30,485 nt of DNA from the NCBI GenBank assembly GCA_009801015.1, contig VHZZ01000159.1, positions 117,492 to 147,976 on the forward strand, written 5' to 3'. Position numbers and translations under genes: made by a program. This document shows positions 21,301 through 30,485 of this stretch, piece by piece; within the stretch, counting starts at the first letter, position 1, and each line of letters starts with the position of its first letter. The stretch is from Silene noctiflora. Its lineage: Eukaryota; Streptophyta; Magnoliopsida; Caryophyllales; Caryophyllaceae. The notes under the pieces are model-generated. The model was not told where the DNA came from and searched no databases. It saw only the letters and a program-made list of their open reading frames with translations.

Positions 21301-24300
21301 TAAGTCCCTGTAAGTCTGTCAATTATAAAAAATTAGAAGAAAAAGGCTTATTGGATAGCCACATTAACAGCTGCAAGAGTTTATTTTGACTTCAAGGTAC
21401 ATCGAATTCAGCAATGTTACTTACAAAGAGAATTACCCTCTATAATGAATAAAAATGCAGCTGTAGGCAAGAATCAGTGCTAGTTCTAAATATGATATAC
21501 ATTAAAATGGTAATGAAGCAATATGCATTGAATATTTGAATTCTAAAACAAGCCTCATAAAATTTCTCATCTTATTCATACTTAAACTAATATTTTCCCA
21601 GCTTGATGAAGCAAATATACCTTGCATCTTACAGCAATATTGATTGCATCAGAGGGTCGCAGATCAAATCTAAATTGCTCGTTTTCATCATCAATCTATA
21701 AATACATAAAAACAGTTGGTAAGTGTAAGGGAGGCAAACTAATTATAGTTGAGTAAAAGAAGACTGAAGTTGAAGGTAAATTACTTTCATGACGCATAGC
21801 TCCGCAAAGTAAGCTTCTTGTACTCTCTTGGTAACTCTAACTTGTTTCACCTTAAACAGATTTTGAGAAAGAGATGAAAAATCAGAATCATGCAACAAAA
21901 TTAACCAGAAATATACAGTAACCCTTCAAAAATATCTGAAAGGGGAGGGGAGTTTTGGGGGATAAATTACCATGTATCCCATTTTTTCAATCATTTCATT
22001 CACTACCTGATATACCGTTGGTCGAGCCTAGCAGATATAAGCAAACAAGTTAGCCACAAGAAAGATTATCATAACACAATAACTAGTATAGTAGTATACT
22101 ACAAATAAGCCAAACTGGGTTCTACAACAAATAGGATAACAGAGCTGAACAAACAGAGTTAACATGGTACCATCTCAACATTATGAAGAGCAGCCATCAT
22201 CAGAGCACTTGGCATCTCCACTGAAAACGGTTACAGGGATCAAGTTGATAAGAAGTAATCTAAAAAGTGCTGACTAAGTGACTAAAAAAACATATTTTAC
22301 TTACTGACGATTATCGGGAGTAGAAGACCGCTTCCATCCTCCAACTTCAAAACGATAGCAGGGTGTGAGATATAATCAGGTGGATGTCCCCCTTTGGGTT
22401 GATTATATACGCATCTTAAGTATTTGCCGTCCCTCATCTTTATCAAAAGTCCATCCGATCCATTCTTAACCTCAACTGAGCAAAGAAACAGTAAATTAAG
22501 TCCTGACAAAATTAAGAACCAAATCTAGCTCCACAATCGATGTGCAAAACTACAAACTCAACAGTTACAGTTACAAAATACACCAACAGTTTCAAGAGGA
22601 AAGCAAGTTAATCCCAAAGGAAATCAACACAAACCATCTGATATTCACGGCAAAATTGAGGAAAACAAATACTCTCTAAGTATATGCAAGAAATTTCTTA
22701 GCAGCAGAATAATACTATTACTTAACAATTAACAAACAACGTTGAGCATGTCTTGCGACCTTATAGGTAGGTGGCCTTCAATTCAAAATTTAACAATTTC
22801 TTCAGAAACATTTTTTTAATAAGAACTCAGGTTGCCTGAACTGAAAAATTATGCATATTGAATTGTGACAGCCAAAAGTTAAGCATGGATGAATCACACT
22901 AACGCACTCTGACAAAAACATAAACAATAGTCATAAATCGCCACAACGGTTTCATAATATCGTCTGCACCTCATTCAAAGATAGCAATAAATGTACATAA
23001 GCATTACAAGGTCACTGTACGCCATAGAACACTGGAACAGTCTTATTTGAGAATTTGCATTATTCCAATAGGTTGATTTGGCACTATAACACAAGGATTA
23101 CTCAACACATTATTGCAAAAATACAATGATACAAACAATAATAAGAAATGTATTGGTACTCACCTACCCTTCATCTCGTTTAATTTATATTTCTCCAATT
23201 TAACTAAGAGTCGCAAATATCGTTATTGTCCCTTGCCTTAAATTCAGATTCCAGAACGCGGAGATATCAAATTATCAAGTAAGCAATTCACATACGGAGT
23301 ATTTTTTTTACTCGTATTGCACATTATTTAGTAGTGGAAGAACAAAATTGAGACAATATGACATGTGACAAGGTGCATTGTAATCAAAAAGGCTTTCCAA
23401 TGGAGCTAGAGAACAAAAATACTACGCATTACTAATATTGACAACATTTTACATTCTTGACAAATTCTTTGAAATTGTGATATTCCATATATTGACAAAA
23501 ACTAACAAACCAAAATGACTAATATATCCTTCATATTTGAATCTTTCCTATTTGTGATCACCCATCAAATCAGAGCATCGGAACCAGAATTTGTAATTGA
23601 GGGGCGGAAATTTCACAGTCAAACTAGTAATACCGTAAGGTAAAAAAAGAAATGCAACTAAAAATTACTCGTAGAACTTTTAAATATCAAGAGGGTGGTC
23701 GTCTCCCGCTATACTCCTGATGGTTGAGGCTCAACTATTATATTTATTCATATTACGCCCCCTCACTTGAATGTCCATTGGACTTGAAAAATGGTTAATG
23801 CACAGACCATGTGCTGAAATTCCACTTCGTGAGTAATTAGAGGCTGCAAGAATTTGAACCCGTGACAGATGAATCATCTCAATCAAAACCAAAACCTAGT
23901 TGAGGCCCAACTATTATGTTTATTCCTATTATTAGTACCGCCATTGCGTCAAATTTCTTAGCCTATACAGCTAAAAATTTGTGCAATTTGCAACCGTCAA
24001 ATACAAAGAATCGAACAAAGTAATAAAACAACAAGTCAACAAAATGAAGCATACAAAAAGTAGGGAGTATGAAAAAATAATATACCAGCGTCAACAACGG
24101 AAGTATTGACAAAATCAACATCGCCGCCGCTACCGCTAGAATTTCCGGCAACGCTATCCCCATCATTAAACGAGTTCAAACGACACCGTACAGTTGCGCA
24201 ACCACCAATATCCCGAACTCTAATTCCAGCAGCACCGCCGCTTAATTTCCGTCTAAAATCGGCGGAAATCCGCGCGTTGTTGAGAAACACTGCATTAACG

Positions 24301-24383
24301 ACGCATAGTTGTTTGGTCATTAAATTAGCAACGTTGAGTAACATGGTAGACGCCATTGTTGGTGGAGCTTGAAGCACAGGCAT
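18344..24383 (-). CDS. BBD1: Bifunctional nuclease in basal defence response (BBD1-like), nine exons
   Basis: Minus-strand exons: 24383-24086, 22475-22305, 22220-22171, 22027-21971, 21850-21785, 21695-21621, 21196-21078, 19839-19748, 18399-18344. All introns are GT-AG and all joins keep frame, giving 327 aa, close to Arabidopsis BBD1. It starts MPVLQAPP, then has a low-complexity Ser/Gly linker ending near residue 99. The DUF151/BFN domain follows (VEVKNGSDG, HPAIVLKLEDGSGLLLPIIV, MEMPSALMMAA, MGYMVKQVRVTKRV, FDLRPSDAINIAVRCK). A C-terminal UVR-like helix pair (RNMLIAAIEERYHDA, AQWKDLLKQH) ends KWT before TGA. Family members have been reported as nucleases acting on RNA and DNA and in defence, abscisic-acid and drought responses. 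A C/T-rich 5' UTR lies at about 24384-24520. The first intron (1610 nt) and the last (1348 nt) are swollen by repeats. Confidence 0.94.
18708..19540 (+). mobile_element. Ty3/gypsy-type 5' LTR, primer-binding site and partial gag, fossil
   Basis: A 560-bp LTR runs from TGTGACGATCCG (18708) to CGGACCGTGACA (19267), with inverted termini, followed at once by TTTGGTATCAGAGC, the classical primer-binding site complementary to initiator methionine tRNA. Next comes the start of a gag-like frame beginning MGKSMEERMSYLEE with coiled-coil character, seen only for about 60 residues. The copy is truncated and broken: no capsid, protease or polymerase and no second LTR. It lies antisense to the BBD1-like gene within its last intron. 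A 28-bp direct repeat (19358-19385 and 19510-19537) lies in the gag part. Two undetermined bases fall in the LTR. Confidence 0.75.
20514..20723 (-). other. Unidentified ORF inside intron 7 of the BBD1-like gene
   Basis: A 69-codon ATG-to-stop frame on the same strand as the host gene, within the 1238-nt intron 19840-21077. Its composition looks protein-like (EQHLRLLHHLIKISEKDIP, HITSYLYQVLQKMG), but it has no motif I recognise. It could be a captured exon fragment, an alternative exon or chance. The surrounding sequence gives no clear repeat boundary. Confidence 0.25.
21046..21062. repeat. Isolated Stowaway-like terminus
   Basis: GGGACGGAGAGAGTA resembles the right terminal repeat of a Stowaway MITE, as also seen singly at about 14665. 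It lies 16 nt inside intron 7 from the donor of exon 7 (exon end 21078). No matching left end was found nearby in the intron, so it is a partial remnant. Confidence 0.4.
22476..24085. other. Intron 1 of the BBD1-like gene
   Basis: This 1610-nt intron has donor CGCTG|GTATAT (minus strand, 24086/24085) and acceptor CTCAG|TTGAGG (22476/22475). Apart from the SINE-like insertion at 23722-23931 it is AT-rich and shows no coding signal. A TACGGAGTA-type word occurs near 23293. Confidence 0.8.
23722..23931 (-). mobile_element. SINE-like insertion with long flanking direct repeats
   Basis: A 34-bp direct repeat (23722-23755 and 23898-23931, 30 of 34 identical; core GTTGAGGC-CAACTATTAT) brackets about 140 bp containing a minus-strand tRNA-type B box GGGTTCAAATTC at 23850-23861. 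The block with GGGGGCGTAATATG (minus) resembles a widespread plant dispersed repeat. The repeats are too long for a normal target duplication, so they may instead be element-internal sequence repeated by tandem insertion. Class uncertain. Confidence 0.4.
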
Positions 24384-24519
24384 TTTGGATAATTACTGGT
24401 ATTTAATTGAGATTAGTATTAGTATTGGTATTGATCGGTGGGTATGTCGGTGAAGTTGAGGCGTGTGGAATTGGATTGGGATGAGTTGGGAAATGAGAGA
24501 GAAGAAAAGGAGAGGAATC

Positions 24520-25309
24520 TTGTTGCACAAGTAATTGTGAAACGGTTTGGAATAGCTTTGGAAACAAGGGAAATGTTAATTAATTACACTAATGAATGCC
24601 AAGTCATAGTTCACAAAAATGTTTGTTCCTCTTTTTCTTGCTTGCTTTGTGTGATTTTGTACTTTGTGTACTTGTGCTTCATGCCTTCATGTGTTTCGTG
24701 TCTCACCACATTATCCAATCAACTCCTTTGTACCAATCTCACAATTATCGTTGTGGCACGATTCACCTGCTCCGAATAATCCGATCTTAATAATTTCAAT
24801 GTAACTCGACACTTGAATTGAGGACCCAGGCTTAACCCCAACCCCAATTGACACGGCTTTATATAAGCTGGCCTGAATGTTAATTGTTACAAACCGATCC
24901 GTATTTCTACATAACTTTATAATAATAGACCCGAAAATGATCCGAACTTGAAATGCCCCCACGATCTTATATGAATTCTTGCAAACTCGAATTGACACAG
25001 TATGAACTGACCGACCTTAATCTCGACACGTTTATCAAGTCTACGGTCACAAATCTAATTTATAGCGTTAATTTGAAAATTTGATTCGTATCTTTCAGAT
25101 CTTTAATTAGTATTCGATATATGGAAATTATTGAATTCGACATTTACACGAACACAAACGAAAGACATTTGCATATTAGTCAACATCATGATTTCTTGTT
25201 GCCTTTCTTATGCACAAAACTATTTCATAGTCCACCCTATTTCAAAAGATCCATTCATGAGTGATACTCTTATATACATGTCATATGTACCTAGTCATGG
25301 AACAGGTGT
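24520..25309. other. Upstream region of the BBD1-like gene, no further gene seen
   Basis: Beyond the C/T-rich 5' UTR of the minus-strand gene the sequence is AT-rich. An open frame on the + strand from 24438 overlaps the antisense of the 5' UTR and has no recognisable domain, so I treat it as chance. CCCGAAAATGATCCGAACTTG-type words at about 24930-24950 hint at an old repeat. The promoter of the BBD1-like gene should lie near 24520-24700, but I cannot identify a convincing TATA box. Confidence 0.4.
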
Positions 25310-25426
25310 TTAAACTAATGAATAAGAGGTAGGTAGAGTAGATAATAGATCTCATGTTCGAATCTCGCCACTCCCAATATTGTACTTCCCTTGCCGTTCA
25401 TTTAACCCAAAAATAAATAAAATAAG
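25310..25426 (+). mobile_element. tRNA-derived SINE remnant
   Basis: An A-box-like TAGGTAGAGTAG near 25330 and a canonical B box GTTCGAATCTC at 25356-25366 are followed by CGCCACTCCCAATATTG, unrelated body sequence, and an A-rich end AAAAATAAATAAAATAAG at about 25409-25426. The order of pol III promoter, short body and A-rich tail fits a plant SINE. No cloverleaf can be formed, which argues against a tRNA gene. Confidence 0.5.
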
Positions 25427-25765
25427 TTTGGCCACCATTACTTTAACAAATGTCATGCATGTAATATTGCCTAACATTTCTAACAATAATGTTGAAATCA
25501 AGCCAAACACGGATTACTCCATAGAATTACAAAATCAGTTTTTGAATGACTACTATGGTTAGGCAATAATCCTTTAGGGAATGCAACACATACATAAAAT
25601 AGTTTCGGGCCAAACATTTCAATGCCGACGTCACATTTTAAAACCCAGAAAAAAAGCTACCTTAAAGGGTGGTAAAACAACCCACACGTCTTACTAAACA
25701 AGTTTAGCGTTCAAGTATTTTCTATTTATCTGTACAAATTCAAAAAGGTATATTATCAAGGGTAG

Positions 25766-25987
25766 TTGTTTACCAATAGCAAAAAGTTGTCTGATTATCA
25801 AGTGGAGTACTTGGATCCGTTTACCACCAAAACGGATATTGTCGGAAGACTAGCTGATTTATCTACTAGTGACATTAGAAGAATTGAGATGATTCTTTTA
25901 GTAGCATGCCAAGGAATATGGGAATTAAAGCCAGAATTTGTTCTTCAGATTGTGTTTGGATTACTTCCACATAAGGTACTTGATTAA
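25766..25987 (+). other. Exon-like open frame of unknown function, no ATG start
   Basis: The frame translates to about 73 residues with protein-like composition: YLDPFTTKTDIVGRLADL, STSDIRRIEMILLVACQG, WELKPEFVLQIVFGLLPHK, ending VLD before TAA. It opens at a TTG; the first ATG comes only in the middle. I do not recognise the family. Helical, leucine-rich segments suggest part of a larger alpha-solenoid or structural protein. It may be one exon of an unresolved gene, or a gene fragment copied or carried here by a transposon. The repeat AAGGTACTTGATTAATCTCACATAAGGT around the stop is a small local duplication (CACATAAGGT twice). Confidence 0.3.
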
Positions 25988-26093
25988 TCTCACATAAGGT
26001 AGCATAACACAAGGTTTGCCAACTTATTATGGTTACAACTTACAAACAAGGGAACTTGGCAAACAACATGCATAGAGATACTCAAGACTTGAA

Positions 26094-26402
26094 TCAACGA
26101 TGCGCACCATTGGAGCGATAAGCTTCAATGGTAGTGGTACCCTGACCTTCGCCCGGAGCACGAATCACTATCTCTTCCTCCTCACCACCACCAAAAGGGT
26201 CGTAAAATGGGGAACCAAAGTTCGCAGAACTCGAATCCAAACCCGTCTGTTGTTTCTGGTTACCACCTAAATCACGATCCGCCCCATCAGTTTCTTTGGT
26301 GTCTGGCTGGCCTTCCTGGGCTGCACTAGATGGTTTTACTGCCTGTAGAGTGCCGCCGTCTTGTCCTTGAATAGCTCCAAGATCAGACTTATGATCAGTC
26401 AT
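26094..26402 (-). CDS. Small hydrophilic protein of unknown function (102 aa)
   Basis: ATG at 26402 (MTDHKSDLGAIQG) to TGA at 26094. The product is strongly hydrophilic and probably disordered: Gln, Gly, Asp and Glu dominate, with a C-terminal block FYDPFGGGEEEEIVIRAPGE followed by QGTTTIEAYRSNG. It has no signal peptide, membrane segment or cysteine motif. An AG acceptor-like TTTTAATTTCAG lies just upstream on the minus strand (about 26425-26414), so the ATG may sit near the start of a second exon with a non-coding first exon upstream that I could not locate. Its codon use looks coding, and I think it is a real gene, but I cannot name the family. It lies on the same strand as the decayed PPR gene. 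Confidence 0.5.
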   Translation of the reverse strand: MTDHKSDLGAIQGQDGGTLQAVKPSSAAQEGQPDTKETDGADRDLGGNQKQQTGLDSSSANFGSPFYDPFGGGEEEEIVIRAPGEGQGTTTIEAYRSNGAHR

Positions 26403-26425
26403 CTTCTGCTGAAAAACTGAAATTA

Positions 26426-27062
26426 AAATTAACCCTTTTTAATTAAATAAAGTTGGCTGGTTTTGCAGTGGTAAGAGATGAAGATGAGTCTGAGTGGTCA
26501 GAGATATTAGTAGAATACAAGCAGTAGGCTTCTTATCCTGAGCAATTCCACATGTTATCTTCTATGCTTGCCAGCACAATAAGGTTACTGCAGAAGTCTA
26601 TGTATGGGATTGATTAATTGATATTATAAGATTCATGTCAGATATACTCCCATGTCCCAACATTTTACAAATTATGATGCAACTCTTTAAAAGCCCAGTC
26701 TCCTTACAAGTCTTCTGAGATAATCAATGACGGATCAATCCAGCGTCTCGAGGAGTTAAATAAACGACCCAAAATGAATATTCCGTTGAGAATTGTTTCG
26801 AATGACTGCTATTAACATGGTACCTTGTTCAGATACACAAATGTACTCAACTTTAAGGTTCAAGTGAGAATGAAGTCAACTAACCTAACCAAGTGCTTGG
26901 TCAACTTAAATCCTTTTGCAGTGAACATTGACGTCTCCTTTAGAAGACAAATCCTTGAAATATACTCGATTAAACACCAATGAATCTTCAAATAACCACT
27001 TCATATTTGAATTTCATCAATCAAGGCAAAAGCAAATAAAAGCTAGCTGTGAATCGAATTAT
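26426..27062. other. Intergenic or intronic stretch with no recognisable gene
   Basis: No supported coding region. If the 102-aa gene has a 5' non-coding exon or promoter on the minus strand, it should be in or just beyond this interval. I saw no clear repeat structure. Confidence 0.4.
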
Positions 27063-27203
27063 TACTGGGAGCCATAGTAAGCACAAAGCACCATGAGAAA
27101 TTCATCTATGACATCAAAATGAGCAGAAGCATAGCCGGAATTAGGGTCAGAAATGAATGAAGAAACAATGGGGAGATCAGCGGGAAGAAGATGATTTATT
27201 TTA
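27063..27203 (-). other. Exon-like open frame ending in a stop, unidentified
   Basis: On the minus strand a plausible acceptor ACATATTTAG (27215-27206) is followed by a frame reading INHLLPADLPIVSSFISDP, then NSGYASAHFDVIDEF and LMVLCAYYGSQ before TAA at 27063. The residue pattern looks coding (balanced composition, no rare-codon clusters), but I do not recognise it, and no upstream exon could be found between here and 27635. It may be a terminal exon, a gene fragment or chance. Confidence 0.3.
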
Positions 27204-27634
27204 ACCTAAATATGTTCATCAAGAGCTCGGAAATGTAATAGAGAAGTGAGACTGTGGCACACTACATAATCCATGTTCATGGTATTTGTCTGTTTGATAC
27301 CATATCATTAAGGCCTAGTTTTCCATAATCCTAAAAAAATGGTATGCTAAGGAAATGAATTTGGTGGGATACATACCTGTGATAGGTAGTATAGTATTCA
27401 TCCTGCTGGCTGCTGCAGACCATTCACACTGCCACTCACTGATTCATATCTATCGCTCCAAAGGAATCACTAGAAAGCTTTTAACAAAACTGAGACTATA
27501 TATTTATATAATATGCTGTAGAAGAAGTGATACAGTGATCTAGGTAAACAGACAGAAAAGTACCACAACAAACTGTTGGTCATTAAATGATTTGGGTTTG
27601 GCCAAGATGAATGATACAAAACCCTGAAGCCTAA

Positions 27635-30456
27635 TCACCAAAAATTTCCGCAAGAGCACAACCCGTCATGGAAATGGTGAAATCTCATAGTATCCCTGAC
27701 AACAATTTCCCTCTTAGTAATTTTGGAAGCACCACAGATAAAAATATGGCAATCCTCACAAATTCGAAGGTTCTTCATAATCCTAATGGTATGATCAGAT
27801 TCAGTCGTCAGCAATTCGAAAGCCAAAGCTAACTTCTCGCTGTAAGCCATTAGTATTTCCCTCTTATCCTCATCGGTAATATCATAGCTTACTGATGTGA
27901 AGTTTGGCTGGTATCCATGACGTTCCAACTTATACAGAAGATCCTCCAAAACATGTCTTATCTCATTCGATCGAGGATGAGTCAAGTCTCCGGCAAAGAA
28001 TTCATTAACATGTCCTTTCTTTCCCTCCACCCAACTGCATGCAGGAAACTTCTTCCCACCCATGTCGTCCTTTATTAGGTTTTGTACCTTTACGGCCTTA
28101 TCCCATTCCCCAGCGGATGCAAGTATATTAAAGAGTAAGACATAATTTCCCATACCATTAGGCTCTAGTTCAAATAAATGTCCGGCTGCAATCACAGCAA
28201 TGTCAGGATTGTTATGGATGTTACAAGCTCCAAGCAACGCGCCCCACACACCACCATGAGGAAATGATACTAGTGAATTGGCAAGGCTCAAAGCCTCTTC
28301 CAAGTGACCAGACCGTCCAAGAAAGTCAACCATACATGTATAGTGATCAGCAGTTGGTGAAACTCCATACGTTTCTTCCATGGCACCAAACAATCTACGA
28401 CCTTTTTCAACCATCCCCGCATGGCTACATGCCGTAAGGACCCCAACAAAGGTAACGTGATTTGGACTTATATCAGTCCTCTCCATGTCGTAGAACAATT
28501 GCATTGCTTGATTAGCGTGATCATGTACTGCAAACCCTAATATCATTGATCTAGGTATACTGAATAGTTAAGAACGATTAACACCTAACAGAGGAAGGGG
28601 GTAAATTAGGTGTACCTTTTAAAAATTTTACTTAACACCTTTTAAAAATTTTGTAACACAAGTAAGACATATGAAGTACTTGACTTGAGAAACTTATTGG
28701 ATGATAAGTTCACAAGACGAAACAGCAAGCCTATGTCACAGTATAGATGACTGTGACACAGAACTGCTGAAAGGGTTGTGCGAGAAAGTAATAACGTAGA
28801 GGAAGATAAAAGTGAATAAACAAACAAACGATGTTTAAAAAATTGGTTCAGCCTCTACTCCGAGGCCTACGTCAAACCGTTATTTTATTACTTGTTTAGA
28901 AATTTACTCAAACTTACTAAACCCCTTACAATGAAAATAACTCGCCAACATACTCTGGTTGCACTTAAACTTAAAGCTACCCCGCTTCAATAGTTTTATG
29001 GGTTCTATCTCATTGGTTTACAGAGTCAGAATCTCAAGGGTTCACTTAAAAACATGGAAATTACAATTAAGACTTAAACATGAGAATCATGGAACAAACT
29101 CATTATGTCACAGTGCAGCGAACTGATACTTGGAGTATACGGTTTAGAAAACTTTAAGACTTAAAACGTTTTGCAAATACTTTGAAAGACAAGGCTTTAA
29201 ATGCTCAAAATGATTTGCAAGAGTTTTTCAATAAATGCTTTGAAAGTCTTAAGTAATAAATGAGAAATGGGGAAGTTATTTATAGAAGATGAAGTGTGTA
29301 AAGGAAGTATTCTAACACACTTAACCATCTATTGTCCAAGTGACAAAAGACATTATCTCATCTAAAAATCCTTTGAAGAACAATCAGATTTGCAAGGCTC
29401 AAGAGAGACGCATATTCTCAATGCAAAGTTGCATTTTCCATAAAATGTGGGAACTCAAAATATTTCCAAAAGAGGAAAAAGTAAAAGACCTCTTTTTTGC
29501 ATTGAAAGCAACTTGTATAAACAAGATTGGTATCTTTAAAATATATTGCAAAGTATATTCTTTTTGTTCTTCAAATATTCAGAATGGTATCTTTGAAAAC
29601 AATAAATCTTATAAAGCCTTTGGACGTTTTTATAAATTGTTTCAAAATAACTCCAACTACTGTATCAGAAACCACAGTGTAGTGCACTGTTGCATGGTTT
29701 TGCAGCTACTTGACAATAAGAGAATGTTACACTTACTCATTTACAACATTCAACTAAGGCTTAGAAAATTTCTTGTTCTTGACTTCATCTTGATCATTTG
29801 GCATGCTTGAAAGTCCTTTGATTGCTTCAATCACTAATTAATTAAACTAAGAGCAAACAATCAAATAACAAGAGAAACTTTGCATCATCAACCAATGTGT
29901 TCTAACATATACACATTCCTTTCCTTCATCACCCTAAACACCTCAAAAGCATCATCCACTTTCCCACACTTGGAATACATATCCACCAAACCCGACCCAA
30001 TAACAACATTCGTCTCAGGCCCACTCCCCAACATCTCAGCAATCCTCCAAATACGCGTCGCATACTGCGTCGTCCCCAGCTGTGCACACGATGAAATAAC
30101 ACTAGCCAAAGTATACTCATCAACCCCACCCCCAACCCCATTAGGAGTCAGCATCATCTCAAACAACTCCAAACACTCCTTAGGTCGCACATTCTACGCA
30201 TAACCCGTAATCATACACCGCCAAACAACCCATCCTTACCACCACCCAACCCATCAAACAACTCCTTAGCACATTCCATCTCTCCAACCCCAGCATACCC
30301 AACAATCAACGACGTCCACGTAACAACATCTCTTACAGATATTTCATCAAACACCTTACGTTCACACCCCAACTCCCCACATTTTACATACATATCCACC
30401 AGACTATTCCCCGCATGAACAAACTGAAGGAAATCTTGACTCTCANGATATAACAT
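27635..30456 (-). pseudogene. Decayed DYW-class PPR protein gene, At5g44230-like, split by an LTR insertion
   Basis: The minus strand carries PLS-type pentatricopeptide repeats (NSLVDMYVKCGEL; VVTWTSLIVGYAGVGEM; GSGLVDMYSKCGKVDDAFEV), then after the insertion at 28561-29907 more repeats, E/E+ motifs and a full-length C-terminal DYW-type domain ending CSCGNFW. From memory the C-terminal part matches Arabidopsis At5g44230 closely (LTTES, MKNLRICEDCH, CSCGNFW against CSCGDFW). Such proteins enter organelles and bind RNA, usually for C-to-U editing. It is broken: a frame change near 30230-30250; TAG at 30194-30196 where the motif GYAQN expects Gln; the LTR insertion; and beside the insertion TAG where RNVYTW expects Trp. 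The zinc-binding HxE is YSE (Y235 of the downstream 303-residue frame). The 5' end may lie beyond the window. Confidence 0.85.
28561..29907 (-). mobile_element. Probable Ty1/copia-type solo LTR inside the PPR pseudogene
   Basis: On the minus strand this 1347-bp block starts TGTTAGAACACATTGG (29907) and ends TTAACTATTCA (28561), flanked on both sides by a perfect 5-bp target duplication, GTATA (29912-29908 and 28560-28556). A TATA-like CTATAAATAACTTCCCC lies near 29273-29289 in the same orientation, as in a U3 region. There are no coding domains or primer-binding site, which fits a solo LTR. Removing one GTATA together with the block restores a continuous PPR-motif region, confirming insertion into a pre-existing gene. 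The intact target duplication suggests moderate age. Confidence 0.78.
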
Positions 30457-30485
30457 ATTCAGAATATGTAAATATTTAATTTAGT

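Noticed and set aside
24438-24779. 113-codon + strand frame upstream of the BBD1-like gene
   Set aside because: Its first half is the antisense of a C/T-rich 5' UTR and its second half is low-complexity Cys/Phe/Leu; no domain or splice context supports it.
25356-25366. tRNA gene candidate based on the B box
   Set aside because: No acceptor, D or anticodon stems can be drawn; SINE remnant fits better. The same reasoning applies to the B boxes near 3781, 4434, 10988 and 23850.
29340-29810. 156-codon + strand frame
   Set aside because: It lies wholly inside the LTR inserted in the PPR pseudogene, opposite to its apparent transcription direction, and has AT-biased composition without motifs.
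28561-29907. The block in the PPR gene as a spliceosomal intron (GT at 29912, AG at the TTCAG end)
   Set aside because: TG...CA ends, a perfect GTATA duplication and an LTR-like TATA box explain it better, and related PPR genes usually lack an intron there; the GT and AG arise from the duplicated GTATA and the terminal CA.

Overview
This looks like nuclear DNA from a eudicot plant. It has spliced genes with GT-AG introns, AT-rich intergenic DNA, many small DNA-transposon remnants and LTR-retroelement fossils. The recurring TACGGAGTA/ACTCCGTA words and the repeat style suggest Caryophyllales (chenopod, amaranth or Silene relatives); that placement is a guess from style. Three undetermined bases (18863, 18881, 30446) suggest draft or BAC-type sequence.

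Left part (1-17.5 kb, + strand): a tandem family of membrane-anchored AAA-ATPases of the BCS1-like AATP1/HSR4 type. There are two apparently intact two-exon genes (1940-3716, 508 aa; 15075-17301, 507 aa) and one decayed second-exon copy (925-1358). The intact copies share the ATPase core but have opposite-charge C-terminal tails and different 5' architecture: the second has a likely TATA box and a 1.4-kb intron in its 5' UTR. The 11 kb between them is repeat-rich. It holds hAT-like, Tourist-like and other MITEs, foldback sequences, SINE heads, a probable 1.66-kb Ty3/gypsy solo LTR nested in an older repeat, and a possible copia LTR split by a MITE. A Ty1/copia pol fossil lies at the left edge.

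Middle (18.3-24.4 kb, - strand): a nine-exon BBD1-type gene (DUF151/BFN domain plus C-terminal UVR motif, 327 aa). I resolved it exon by exon and every junction keeps the reading frame. Its last intron carries the 5' end of a Ty3/gypsy element and its first intron a SINE-like insertion.

Right part (25.7-30.5 kb): a possible exon fragment on the + strand, a 102-aa hydrophilic protein gene on the - strand, an exon-like unidentified ORF, and a decayed DYW-class PPR gene resembling Arabidopsis At5g44230. The PPR gene is split by a 1347-bp LTR insertion with a perfect 5-bp target duplication.

Functionally, AATP1/HSR4-type ATPases and BBD1 are both linked in Arabidopsis to stress and defence, but nothing here shows that they work together. 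I see no clearly new biological system. The best leads are two adjacent MITEs of almost equal length with dense internal hexamer arrays, a nested foldback in an ATPase intron, and the unidentified exon-like ORFs.
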